Source: Helochares maculicollis
Taxonomy: Eukaryota > Arthropoda > Insecta > Coleoptera > Hydrophilidae
Length of the DNA: 45,523 bases
NCBI GenBank assembly: GCA_033557835.1
Contig: JAWQRO010000262.1
Location: forward strand, 1 to 45,523
Direction of reading: 5' to 3'
This document shows positions 11,213 to 23,396 of this stretch, piece by piece. Each line of letters opens with the position of its first letter. The first letter of the stretch is position 1. The translations under genes and the position numbers were made by a program. The notes beneath the pieces were generated by a model. It ran no database searches and was not told the DNA's origin. It saw only the letters and a program-made list of their open reading frames with translations.

Positions 11213-12063
11213 ATTTTTTTCGCGATTTTCGGCCGGTCGCGAATATCTCGGTTATCGTTGAAATTACGAGGTCGAACTAGAAATAATTATAATGAGATAT
11301 TGACGAGATAAGACGATTGGTACAACAAAATTCGAGTTAGGACCAAGCGTATGGAAAAAAAGTGGGAAAAACTCTTTCCCGACGATCGACATTCCGGGCG
11401 TCGTGGCGCTCTTGTTTTTCATGTCAGCGACTTCTAAATAGTATCGTTGGATGCGTCTTGGCGAGACAAATCCAACGGTACCAGAATCGCGTCTCTACCC
11501 CTTCCCGTTCGGACGCTATGAATTTTTTTCTGATGAAGTCCGAAAATCCTGAAATTTCGTTGATACCCGAGGGTTCAATTTTTTGCAATTTTTAACGAAA
11601 AATTTTTTCTCGCGAAATCAACTCTAACCGGCATCGATGGATGGGGAGGGACGTTGGCTGTCCTACGGTACTAGCGGTTCCTCTCTATCTGCAGCGGTTC
11701 AGGCTGGAGAGTGATTTTTTTAAAAAATTTATAAATTCGCGAATTCTCGCGAACTAACCACCTGACTTGGTCTTTTTAGACCTCTAGATTACAACGGTGC
11801 AAGAAATGTCGCGAAATTCCTACCGGAAGCCGAGATACGGCCATTTAGGGATTTTCCCATTTTGCCCCTAATTCTTAAAAATTTCAACGAAACTCACCAT
11901 GGAGGGTAGTGGGTAGCACCATTGGATCCGGCTCGTCGAGACGATCAATATTATATGCACATGTAGGGATCTGGGACGCCTGTGGGCCAAGGAAATCGCC
12001 AAAAACCGTTGCGAAACAGGATTTATCCAACATCTCAAACTGCTAACTTTGACGCCCTCTTGT
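11213..12063. repeat. GC-rich tandem repeat, copy 2 (truncated unit)
   Basis: This is a direct repeat of 10,062-10,912, offset by 1,151 bp at the shared CGCGATTTT landmark (10,070 and 11,221). Substitutions are scattered at low density. Homology stops abruptly at CGCCCTCTTGT; copy 1 goes on with GGCCGCAGTT, while here AT-rich unique DNA begins. The pattern suits 1.7 units of a satellite-like repeat. A short element with two long direct terminal repeats is the alternative, but the ends do not read TG...CA. Confidence 0.88.
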
Positions 12064-12069
12064 TTTCAT

Positions 12070-12535
12070 GTGTTGACTATTATTATTCTTCCAGATTTTA
12101 GGAATCGACTCAATATACCTTTCAATGCTGCCTTGACAGCCAATTTTTCCATTTTCTCCCATGCTTTTACCCATTCTGGTATTATCTCATTCTGTGCCGC
12201 TAAGTTTCGAATTTTAAGAGTTTGAACAACTTTTCCTACTTTCTATGAGCCTGTAACTTTACTTTATTTGGGCATATGATAAGGAAAGAATCATTAAAAT
12301 ATTCAATAATGCTATAAACATCAAAAAGGAACCGCTTGATAACCTTACTAACAAATTGACTGTTCAATAATAATTTTGCTGCGGCTGTGATTTCATCAAA
12401 ACCTTTTTCTGTTGTCCACTTACCAAACGTTACTTAGATTTCTAACTAAATCACCGTTGCTTCGGCTCGTTTCTGAACAATCTACATCCCGAAAGGACTT
12501 TAAAGTTTCGATGTATGCCAAACTGACAAAATTGG
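12070..12535 (-). pseudogene. Decayed coding relic, family unknown
   Basis: Three protein-like stretches follow each other on the minus strand with frameshifts between them: AYIETLKSFRDVDCSETS (about 12,510 downward), then KWTTEKGFDEITAAAKLL through IICPNKVKLQAHRK (about 12,430-12,245), then LKIRNLAAQNEIIPEWVKAW through a lysine-rich tail (to about 12,080). The first stretch could be a 99-nt exon (12,424-12,522): it has a good acceptor (pyrimidine-rich, then CAG) and a perfect GTAAGT donor. I do not recognise the protein. It may be a transposon open frame or a dead gene. Confidence 0.35.
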
Positions 12536-13097
12536 GAAAAAATATCTTGGACTTAAATTAAGAAACAGTAAAAACAATCTGATTCTTATGTGGTTGTAGT
12601 GTATTTACTTCAAATAGAAAATCTCCTTATCTATACTTATAAAATATATTATTGTTGACTCTTTATATGAACAATAAAAAATCCAAGCATGTGTATCATA
12701 CACACTATCCGAGATTGTAAAAGCTCGTCATAACAAACCACTAATATGATAATAATGGTTGCAATTACAGAATATGAAATCCCCAGAATAATCTTGTAGT
12801 TAAGATAAGCAGAACGTAATATAAATACAGTGATCGATTATGTATAGTATGTATGGAATAAATATGCATTCTGTCATGTAATATTGGTAATTATGGTTAT
12901 TATTATCAAATTAATGTTTACTTCCAGAATATTCCAAAATCTGAATATTTCAAAATAATTTTTTATGAAAACAATGAGCGGGTATATTTAATAGAATATC
13001 ATGTACGCATACTTAAAGCAGGATAGAGGGCTTCCTAAGTATAATGAAAGGCACAGTCCACAATATATATTCACATGTAGATAAACATCACAAATAA
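12536..13097. other. 3' flank of the D2HGDH-like gene
   Basis: AT-rich DNA with no coding signal. On the minus strand an ATTAAA at about 12,987-12,992 is a possible polyadenylation signal for the gene ending at 13,098. No canonical AATAAA is visible nearby. Confidence 0.35.
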
Positions 13098-15659
13098 TTA
13101 CTTATAAGGTATCACTTTGTATGGGTTGAGTATTCCGTTAGGATCCATAACGTTTTTCAACTCTCTCATGATTCTTATGGTGGAATCTGAATGCACCATG
13201 TTTAGATAATTTGCTTTTAAGAACCCCATTCCGTGTTCCGCACTGATACTGCCATTCAGATCGAGCACTCTTTTAAACAAATATGGTTCAATATAATTCT
13301 TCAACTCTTGAGAAAATTCATCGACTGAGATCGAAAGGTGAAGATTTCCGTCGCCTAAAAGTAGAGCACCAAAACTTGATTAAATGAAATATTACGAAAA
13401 AGTTGTGATTTCAATACATTTCAGTCCCTATTTGAAATGTGTTCACCTGACCATCTTATAAACAAATGAAAAAAAGTTTTTAGCCGTTATCATTTAAACT
13501 AATAAAATATTTGAGTACTCGAATCTAGCCGAAATTGGAAATTTTCGTTGTCTTTTTTTGTTTTATTGAGAAAATTAGCTCCAGTCTCGAATACGATTTT
13601 AAGGTTTAATGACAAAATAACCAATCTATTCAATGTAAGTAGCTCTTCTTACTATTTTATCCAATAGTCAATAGTTTGTTATACAAAACCAAGCTTCAAC
13701 TGAAACCGAGACTTTCACATTTCAGGCGACAGATGGCCAAATGGACAAATACGAATTTTTATTGAGCTTTATGAAAAAATACCTCACCTAAATGACCAAA
13801 TCCAACGACTCGATGCGCTCTTGGCCCCATGTAGTCTCTCATTTCCGGAACCAAAACATAATAATCCTTCAAGGGCAAAGAAACATCATAATTGAAAACA
13901 TACCCATCTTTGACGAAACATTCGGCAATGCGTTCTCTGATACTCCAGATTGCCTGAAAGTATGATAGAAAATGGTTGTAATTTATAATGCGCTAGAAGT
14001 ACCAAAAATATTTATAGGTACCACAAGAATTCAACTAGATTACTTTATACTTCTCCGGTTGTGTTGTAATGGTCCCATTAAGAGTTAAATGTTTGAGCAA
14101 AGTTTCGTCCAAAAACGTATTCAACTTTTCTTCGTCATGCTTCTCATTGCTTCCTGCTGTTTCTATCAACAAATAAAAGGGGTAATCGCCTATTGGTGAT
14201 TTTAGACCTAAGTGTTGATTTACCATACACATGGAAGCAAAGTCCATCATTTCGACCGCTGAGATTATTTCACCCAAGTCTTTTTTAGCTTGGTGAAAAG
14301 TTTTGATCACTTTTTCGAACTTTTGCAAGCCCAAAAACGCTAAATTTACAGTAGTGGGTTTTGTGTGGCATTTGATGGCCACTTTCGTAACGAACCCTAA
14401 GGTACCTTCAGATCCTATGAAAATGTGCTTTAGGTGGAATCCTCTATTGGATTCTCTCATAGAACTCAGACAGTCAATTATTTCTCCATTTGCCTTTACC
14501 TGGAAACAATACCATTACCATTATTAATGTTTTTGTTGATGTTTATTCGTATATTCAATTTAATTCAGCAACTATTTCAGTTTTGTCTCAAATGACCATA
14601 TATTGTCAATCAATTTTTTGACTTAAATGTCTTGAACAAATCATTAAAATATTTGTATTTGTATACTAACAGCTTCGATTCCCACGACGGTTCCATGCAA
14701 ATTTCCATGCCTTAATAAGCGAATTCCGCCAGCATTCGTAGAGACATTGCCTCCAATATGGCAGGATCCTTTCGCTCCCAAATCCAAGGGCATTATGAGC
14801 CCTTTTGGTTCCAAATACTGTTCTAAGTGCTCCAAGATGCATCCCGATTGGCAAATGAGAACTCCTGATGTTTCGTCTAAGCTAATGATTTCGTTCATTA
14901 ATTCTGTAGAAATGATTATTTCATCAAAAACTGGTACGGAACCACCCACGACGCTAGTGTTACCCCCTTGAGGGCAAACAGCCAACCTGTGGGCGTTACA
15001 AAAAGATATGATCTTTGAAACTTCTTCTGTTGTTCTGGGCCTTAAGACTATGCGACTGTTGCCTCTTAGATGCTCGAAGTAATCTACATTGTATTTTTCT
15101 AAATCAGATAGATCCATAAGGATCCTGTTTCCTCCTAGGACATCACGAAAGAAATTGATGTGATTTTCTTCTAGAGTGTTGTAGTTTCCTCTTGTAATTT
15201 GATAAGTGTTCTGTGCGGAAATGATTAATATTTATTCATCCCAAAATATTGTTATTTATTATAAAACAGATCATTTTTGATATTAAAATTTTTTACTACG
15301 TCATATGCCATCTTATTTATGTTTCAAAGAATTTAAAAGTCCTTATTACTTCTCGTACAATTTTACCGAAAAATCAAAATACTGTATTTAAGATAGTATA
15401 ACATGTTTCATCCTCAGGTGATTCTTTAACTATTAAAAGCAGAACTTTCGATTTATATTAATATAGAGAATCATACATTTTTTGGAACAAAGGAGCATAT
15501 GAAAGAAATAGATTTAATTTACAAAAATTTAAACCTTGTTACTGGTAGCAGACATACCTTTGTGAAATTTGTAACTCCATAACGATTTTTAAAAACCAAA
15601 TTACTTGAAGTAGCACATAAAACACTTTCACTGACCGCCCTATAAATATTTCGTATCAT
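13098..15659 (-). CDS. D2HGDH: D-2-hydroxyglutarate dehydrogenase, mitochondrial (D2HGDH-like)
   Basis: This is an FAD-dependent oxidoreductase of the D2HGDH family, which oxidises D-2-hydroxyglutarate to 2-oxoglutarate in mitochondria. Five coding exons (15659-15558, 15210-14671, 14499-14044, 13953-13788, 13354-13098) join in frame to 506 aa; human D2HGDH is about 521. The start has an A at -3. Exon 1 (residues 1-34) is arginine/serine-rich with little acid, as in a mitochondrial presequence. The FAD-binding domain shows PQGGNTSVVGGS (114-125), HIGGNVSTNAGG (185-196) and IGSEGTLG (242-249). The C-terminal half has GFGHLGDGNLHL (417-428) and SAEHG (459-463). Putative metal ligands H420, H427 and E461 are present. 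Several pocket residues differ from the human enzyme (A376, N387, S429). Introns after exons 2 and 3 use weak donors (GTTAGT, GTAATC). Family assignment is firm; D-2HG as substrate is inferred. Confidence 0.92.
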
Positions 15660-16874
15660 GTTTGTCTTCACTGAAGATCCAGTAAACAATGTTATTGTTA
15701 ATCCTCCACTATGCACCTACTCATTAATAGAACAGCACTATTTCTGCAAATTTATTTCCGCATGCCACTAATGTTGGCTTTAGAGCATCGACTGCTAATT
15801 TTAATTAAATTTGGCTACTTTCTTCGCTACGCATAAAGCATTGATAACCGCTTCGTGCAGATAGAACAGGACGTTAACTTATCACAGAGCTCTTGGCACA
15901 CTCACCTCCAGACCTACTGTTTTACCGTTACCAGTCGGTTAACAACTGATAAAAGTACTTTATTGGCATATAATTCTCATGCTTTGCATTTTGTTTGTGT
16001 AATGTTTTAGCAATTATTAACTTTATTCGCATCATAAAACAGGTTTATCAGAGTAAGCTGTACTAAATATAGCAAGATAATGACTAAGAGTTCCTCCAAA
16101 AAAGTATTAAGCTCAATTATTTATTTAAATGAACACGTTGTAAAACGAAAGTCCTTGTGTAGGCAGCTTATCAATAAGACAACATTATTTCATGGTCACG
16201 GTTTCTGTATTCATACTTTAAAAATATCTATCAATATTTAAACTTTCAAGGTTCATAACGAACATATTAATTTGCAAACACATCTTAGAAATAGGCAACT
16301 GAACATGCAACGCCTTTTTGAAGGCTCATTCTACGCACATGATACATAAGAGATGACCATTTTGAAACTATATAAAATTCCTAATAGATATCAATCACCC
16401 AATCTAAAAAAAACGTTTACTGGACAATTTAAATTACGCACCTTACGCATAGGCAACTAATATTACACTACAGCGGCTGGTTCAGCACATATGTATGGCC
16501 TAAACGTATCCAACCAATAGGAGGGCTGTTTGACCGAAATCAATTGACAGTTACCTAACCTCAATCCGCTGTTCTCATCATCAAAATGTCGAAATAATGA
16601 ATCATAACGAAAGGTTGACACCTTAGTTGCAAATTAGTGCTGAAAAACACCCACCTTAGCAGGTATTTATGCATTAATGGGTCCTAATATATCAAACCAT
16701 GCTGCAATAGCTCGAAAATCTACGCCTTGTGGAATGTCTGTTCCCTTTTACTTTCAAAATTTGCTATTTTCTGCACGGACTAAACTGATAACGCTTACCT
16801 AAATTCAATTTAGCTTGGAACTAAGCTAGGTGGCTACATATTCTGCGTGATTGTTACCCTATAACTAAGCATAT
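15660..16874. promoter_or_regulatory. Shared spacer between divergent D2HGDH-like and dynein IC genes
   Basis: This 1.2-kb region separates two divergently transcribed genes and should hold both promoters. A CCAAT box lies at 16,514-16,518 on the plus strand, about 360 bp before the dynein start. No TATA box or initiator can be assigned with confidence. No open frame of interest is seen. Confidence 0.45.
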
Positions 16875-19800
16875 ATGAAGCCAACGATGTCCGAAAGGCG
16901 TGTTGAGCTCGAGCGCAAAAAGGCCAAGCTGCAGGCCTTGCGCGAAGAAAAAGAGCGACGGCGGCGTGAAAAAGAGTCTAAGAGTGCTGAAAATAGTCTA
17001 AACGGTAGCTTGGTAGGGACCGATAGGAGAGATCTGGATGAGATGTTGAGTTCTCTTGGTGTTGCGCCCGTTTCTGATATACTTTCCACGATCTCTAACT
17101 CAAATTCGCTTACTCCTGAACACAGTAGGAACCACACACCTGATACATCTCAACCAAGCAGCCTACCAAACAGCATTTCCAATCACAAGCGCAGGACACC
17201 TACCTTATCAGTAGTCCAGGTGCAAGCAACTAACATACCACCTAAAGAAACAGTGTGCTATACGAAACAAACCCAAACAGCTACGAACGGGCAAGAGCGG
17301 CCACACCATGCAGAAAATTTCTACGATGAATACAATTTAAATCCAGGGCTTGAGTGGGAAGATGAATTTACATTTGATGATGAAGATTGGAGTTTGCCCT
17401 CACTTGGAGGCTTCGGCAGTAAACTGCCTGCAGGGATTTTAGCCCATGGATTACCACAAGTTAAAGAGGTGCTTCCAGCTGTTACGAATCATGAACAGGA
17501 ACAAATAAAGCAGCAACAAGATTCAGGGAAGGAGATTAGGGAGCTGAGTGAGGAAGAAAAGCAGATGATTATTTTGTCAGAAGATTTCCAAAAATTTATC
17601 GATAGGGCAGGGAGAGTTATCGAAAGGGCTCTTTGTGAAAATGTGGATATTTATACTGATTATAGTGGTACAATTGGTATGTATGATATTACATTAATAC
17701 TTCGTAAACTTATAAGAGTGTGAGTCTTGCAATAGCTTTATATATACTAGAAATTCATACAACATATGAATTTTTAAAAGCATAATTGAAATTATTTCAA
17801 TATCAAAAATATTTTCACATCTTGCTCCTTTTATTTGACTTTCTCTATAGAACTATTGTGTTGCTCACTTTTTTGGTTTTATACAATTGTACTTAATTTT
17901 AAATGTTTGTGTTATGTTTCCATTGATGCCCAATAGACAAAAAGTTTCTTATAAAAATGAAAAGAATAGACAGCATGACAAAAATTAACTAAGACGAATT
18001 GCACTCCACTAATTGCTTAATAACAAGACCTGACCAACAAAAAATAGACTTAGCAATTTAACTTCACCTGTTAGGGTATATAATCTTGATTTTATGGATA
18101 ATACACACAGTTTTATATATTGCTTATTGCAGCTTTGCTTGTGTAAATTTTAGAATTCGCATGATTTTTTTTCTACGCATTATAATTGACCTGGAGAATT
18201 GTTAATGACTATGGCAAAACAAAGTTAAGTTTTTTCAAAATCAAATACATATAAATTCGTTAGTTACAATCACTGACTAAAGTTGTGATATATCTATTGG
18301 AGCTATACCAGGTAAATCAAATCTTACCTGTTCTCTTTAACTTTTGCGAGTCTTTCATTAATGTGCTACAACAAGTTTTTCTAAAGGCAAAAAGTCTAAT
18401 AAAAGAAACTAAATTAAAATGTATTTATCGACATGTTCAATGAAAAACCAAATGCAAACTATCCATTTTTTGAGCATTTGATGGTATATTTCCAGTATAA
18501 TCAGCCATACTAACAACAAGTTTGCAAGTTTATAAGTGTTTATTATGCAATATTAATTATCAACCTAGTTAAAATAATTTAGATTATATACCATCATATG
18601 CACAAAAACAGTACTATTAAGACTCGTATAAAACGAAAAAAGTCAACATATAATGGGTATGCCTAAGCGGTAAAAATATTGCAGCTTTGAAAAAGTCAAG
18701 AAGTCAATAGAATTTTAAAGTATTGAAGAATTCGATCAAATTAATTGAAAACATTATTATTCAAAGCCTGGGAAGTCACTTCTAAACCATTTGTATTTCA
18801 TTAGTAATTAAATGTATCATGAAATATGATGCTTGCATTCATTAAATTCTTGTAATTAACTTACAAGAATGTATTATACAAAATTCTATTATTGCATCTA
18901 AACTTAAGTAATTTGCAAAATGATCATATGTTAATATCGCTGAGAACCTACTTGTAAATACCAAACTACACATTTGTTAAGGAATCTTCCCCTTTTTAAG
19001 ACCTACTTGTGTGAAAAACATTTATGTCGGCTTTCCTGGCATAGATTTCCTTAGAAGTACTGTAAACGTTTGCCCTACTAAATTTATTGTTTTTTTCAGA
19101 CATGTAATCATACATTTCCATTAACCCAATTTAAAAGTACAACACGCAAATATTTCTGAAACCATGTTCTTGTAATATACATCAAGAACTGCATAGATTT
19201 TTTATTGTCTAAAGATACACTTCATGTAGGCATAGATGGGCTGGGTGAGATTTTCTACATTTTGTACTTTTCACAAGCTAACTCTGCAACATCATTTCCC
19301 TCAATATTTCGCACTTGCAAAATTAAAACATGCCAAAAAAATATATAATTCTTTGCTTTTAAGGGAGATTATACAAATCTATCTTATTACTGATAGCCTA
19401 AATGATTAGTGAGATTTTTGCAGTGTGGAGTTTACCACGCATTTACTTCATTGCTAATTCAGTTTTTGGAAAACAGGTTCTTTAATTTAGAAAAAGGAAT
19501 TGAAAATTTTCTTGTTGATGTCTTTTCTACTTTTCACGATTCTTTCATAAAAAAATTAAAACACTCCTAGTTTCACCCCATAAGAATTTTTTTTATGTTT
19601 TCTTATTTATTGTCCACACTCTTTCTTGTTTGATAATTTGAGCTTGGAATTAATGGATTGATTAATCAGTTAGTCAGGACATTTTGCTTTTTATAAATAT
19701 TGGATAAAGAACAAATTAATGTCAATTTTTAAGTAAAAATGCATTATATAGCCAAACAATGTACTATTTTGATCTATAACTTCTTACCGTATTTGATGCA

Positions 19801-22800
19801 AATCCAAAAAAAACATGTCTCCAAGACCTTCCAGTTCGCTGATTGACAAATTCTTCAAGATATGTTTTGCAAGTATTCAAGCAAACAATTTTTTCCGTTG
19901 ATGTAATTCCGTATACATCGAAATAAATGAAAATCTGATGCTGCCAGATCTGGGGAATGTAGAGAAATATGCAAGATATCACAACCAAAATGTAACAATT
20001 TTTAAGAACACAAGCAATATCAATTCAAAAAACTATTCCATAATTATTCACCAATTTTGGTCGCTTTTTGTCTATTGGTTTTTGTTTCTAATAATTAAAT
20101 CAAGGTCGATCAAGAATTATTTGTCTGATTTGTTGGAAGAAGCTCATTATATATGATCCATTTTTATCGTTAACAAGTCACTTTTCATCACCTACTATTG
20201 CAGAAATGTGGTCTCCTAATTTTTGCTCATTGAGCTCATATGGAACCAAAATATCATACATATATAGTTTACAAAACTTTTTTTTGGATACATTAGTTAT
20301 TTCTGATAGTTCTCCAGTCATACAACATTTATTATTATCAATTAAGATGTTAATCTGATTGTCACTAAATGCTAACCACCTACCTGTGCATTCAAGATAT
20401 CCCCATGACATATCACCACCACAAAATGTTGAAAACCAATTTTGATACACATGTTCACTTACGACATATTTTTCGTGCACAACATGTTTTTTTTTGTTTG
20501 GGTTGTTTTATTTATTTTATTTTATTTTATTTTTTTTTTTTCAAAAATAAAAGAGCATCAAAGAGTAAAGATACTTCTTGTTTTGCTACATAATCATTAT
20601 GCCATGAAATAAAACATTTAACAAATTTAATTTGAAAAATATATATTGACACTATCGATATGGTTGTATTATTGTACAAATTGGAAATTATTATTACATA
20701 ATGTTTATTTTCTATTAACAGCAAACAGTGAAGCAATCACTTCTTCTATCACTTGAATTGGCTTATTAATGTGATTTTTATTCATTTCACATAAATATCG
20801 GAACTTTGCTTTCACTTTAAATGTTAACAGTATTAAAAGTTAGAAAATATGTCTCTTCAGTAAAGTTTACAAAATATGTAACCAAGTTGGTATGATATTT
20901 TATGCTGATTGAGCGATCTAAGAACATTCAACTTTTTTTTACTTAACTTTCCATTTTCTGTTGTTTTGTGAAATGAGGTATACATTTTATTTTGGAAGGT
21001 TTTGCAAAAATTTGAAATGCATTTGATAACTTTTAATTTTTTCAGAAATACACATTTTTCTTCTTCACTTTGCTCTACTTCCAAAACCATTTAAACTACT
21101 TTAACTGAAATGATGTCAATATTAAATAAATCATGATATCATACATATTATCTTGTAATAATATTTTTTGTAAATGATATCAAGGTTATTGTTTTAGTAG
21201 AAAATGTATGGTAATTGGTTTCTAAAAAGTCAGAAGAGAGGAGAAAATATGCACAACTAATAACACATATGTTATATATTGTTTATAATTTCATCTAAAC
21301 ATTTACTTTGAAGTCTGGGTAATTTAACAAGGTTTTACATTTGCTTATAATTTGTTCATACTTTTTTTTGTAAAACTATTCACACACATTTTATCATTGT
21401 GCACACACTTTATAAGTCCTCTCTCTGTCTAACTCTCGCAATTATTAGAGATAATGAGAATTTGTTCATGATTTCCACCGTTAATTTCTACTGAACTTGT
21501 AATAATTAATGCATGCAACAAAGCATATGATTCCAAAATAAACACTATTTGCTAATTATTTAGTTGTAATTAATAAAATTGAAATTTTATGCAAATACCC
21601 CTTTAAATTAAACACTCTTTGTTCATGTTCAAGTAATGAAATGATTTTATACAGGTTATAAAATATCTCATTATTCTAAATTGGAAGCTTTTTACATTTA
21701 TAAAATTAACTTTCATGCATGTTTGTCATTACAAAAACTTTTTTATGTGTTATCTTCAACTGCCTTTAAATTAAGCACAAAAATATGTGCAACATTTATA
21801 ATCAGTGGTAATTTTTTTCAAATTTATTTTATTACAATGCAAACTTATTCAAATAAAATTTGGAAAGATTTTAGTACCTAATTGATTTCAAATTACTTGT
21901 GCAATTCAGACTGCAAGATTTAGAGCACTTTCTTATTAGTAAATACTTTGGTATATAGTTCGTTTTGTGTTGTGGCTGACTGGAATTATGACTTCATTTA
22001 AAATTTATATTGAAGATTGTATGAAATAAACAAACAGTCTCACATAAATGCTCTGTGAATTAATGTTAATACGAAATTAAAATAAACAAACAGTCCACTG
22101 TGAATTTTACTCCTTGTTTTGTAGATGAAGATCCTGACGAAAAATCAAACCAGCGCATTTCCATGAATCGTTGGTTTTTTGATGAAAAGTGGACCAAAAA
22201 CCGATGCATCACTTCGTTAGATTGGCATTCGCAATACCCAGAACTACTGTTAGCCTCGTACAACAACAATGAGGAAACCCCAAATGATCCAGATGGCGTT
22301 GTTCTAATTTGGAACACTAAATTTAAAAAGACAGCTCCTGAGTATATATTTCATTGTCAAAGTGCCGTTATGTCTGCAACGTTCGCCAAATTCCATCCCA
22401 ATCTAATTCTCGGGGGCACATATTCAGGACAGATTGTTCTTTGGGACAATAGGGTGCAAAAGAGGACTCCCATTCAAAGGACCCCCTTGAATGCTTTTGC
22501 ACATACACACCCAGTTTATTGCATGCAAGTTATTGGAACTCAAAATGCTCACAACTTGATTAGCATTTCCACTGATGGACGTATGTGCTCTTGGTCTTTG
22601 GATATGCTCAGCCAACCGCAAGAAACATTGGAATTGCATCGGGCCCAGTCAAAACCTGTTGCTATTACTTGCCTAGATTTTCCACATTCAGATGTAAATA
22701 ATTTTGTGGTAGGTAGTGAGGATGGTTCGGCATTTTCAGCTTGCCGACACGGGGCCAAAGCAGGTGTAACGGAAACCTACGAGGGTCACCAAGGCCCTAT

Positions 22801-23293
22801 CACTGGAATTAGTGTGAATGCTGTGCAAGGAGGGATCGATTTTTCTCATTTATTCCTTACGTCTTCTATTGATTGGACGGTGAAACTATGGAGTTTACGG
22901 GAAAATAAACCTATATACTCGTTTGAAGATAATGGGGACTATGTTTTAGATGTAGCTTGGTCCCCAACACACCCTGCATTATTCGCAGCTGTGGACGGTG
23001 GAGGCCGCCTTGATCTATGGAATTTAAATCAAGATACAGAAGTACCAGCAGCCCGAATTTTAATTGACGGTTGCCCTGCTTTGAACCGAGTTTCTTGGAC
23101 CCCTTCCGGACTTCATGTAACAGTAGGCGATAACCAAGGTAAAATATGGGTTTACGATGTTGCCGAAAGCTTTGCCCATCCACGCCACGATGAGTGGAAT
23201 AAATTTTTGTATACAACGCAGGAGTTACGAAGTCAATCACTGGAAGATTTAGAAAAAAAAGATGGAATGCGAGTCCCTCTCTATTCCTTGTAA
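16875..23293 (+). CDS. sw: Cytoplasmic dynein 1 intermediate chain (short wing / DYNC1I)
   Basis: This is the cargo-binding intermediate chain of cytoplasmic dynein 1, linking heavy chain, light chains and dynactin. Two coding exons (16875-17676, 22125-23293) join in phase 1 to 656 aa, close to fly and human homologues (about 640). Residues 7-36 are a highly charged ERKKAKLQALREEK helix, the p150Glued/NudE-binding coiled coil of the family. LSVVQVQATNIPPKE (111-125) fits the Tctex1 site and KQTQT (131-135) the LC8 site. LSEEEKQMIILSEDF (224-238) with AGRVIERAL (245-253) fits the roadblock-binding segment. The second exon is a WD40 propeller with HCQSAVMS, GGTYSGQIVLWDNR, SWSLDMLSQP and SFEDNGDYVLDVAWSP. 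ATG at 16887 (MSERRVELERKK) has a better context (A at -3) than ATG at 16875 and may be the true start. The N-terminal part is one exon, followed by a 4.4-kb intron. Assignment is very secure. Confidence 0.96.
17677..22124 (+). other. Large intron of the dynein intermediate chain gene
   Basis: The intron runs from GTATGT at 17,677 to a pyrimidine-rich acceptor ending TTTTGTAG at 22,124. It is AT-rich and carries a minus-strand mariner relic (19,740-20,500) followed by a TTTTA/poly-T tract near 20,505-20,540. TATCGATA, an exact match to the Drosophila DRE core, lies at 20,653-20,660. No additional in-frame exon was recognised, so alternative N-terminal exons, known for this gene in flies, are not supported here. 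Confidence 0.7.
19740..20500 (-). mobile_element. Internally deleted mariner transposase relic in the dynein IC intron
   Basis: On the minus strand a 100-codon frame (20,480-20,178) reads VYQNWFSTFCGGDMS, DNQINILIDNNKC and a VPYELNEQKL block. This is the helix-turn-helix half of a mariner transposase (compare family motifs Q-K/R-WF-x-x-F-x-x-G-D and W-V-P-H-E-L). Further left, at about 19,950-19,770, the minus strand reads PDLAASDFHLFRCI in one frame, then a KTYLEEFVNQ C-terminal block. The third catalytic Asp is kept. The central part with the first two catalytic Asp is missing or scrambled. It is inserted antisense to the host gene. Confidence 0.78.
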
Positions 23294-23390
23294 TTTCAAA
23301 TTTCCATACGAACGTTTCCTAACATCCCTTAGGGGCTAACCCTGGACTGAGATGCCTTAATAGCTGGTATTTGTGTGTGTTTTTCAAAAT

Positions 23391-23396
23391 AATAAA
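23391..23396 (+). promoter_or_regulatory. Polyadenylation signal for the dynein IC gene
   Basis: Canonical AATAAA, 98 nt after the stop codon; it is the first such hexamer downstream. Confidence 0.6.

Noticed and set aside
10062..12063. LTR retrotransposon with two long terminal repeats
   Set aside because: The direct copies do not start with TG or end with CA, and the 300-bp interior has no primer-binding site, gag or pol.
20505..20540. TTTTA/poly-T run read as the tail of a retroposon
   Set aside because: No adjacent body of a retroelement or target-site duplication is recognisable; simple slippage is enough.
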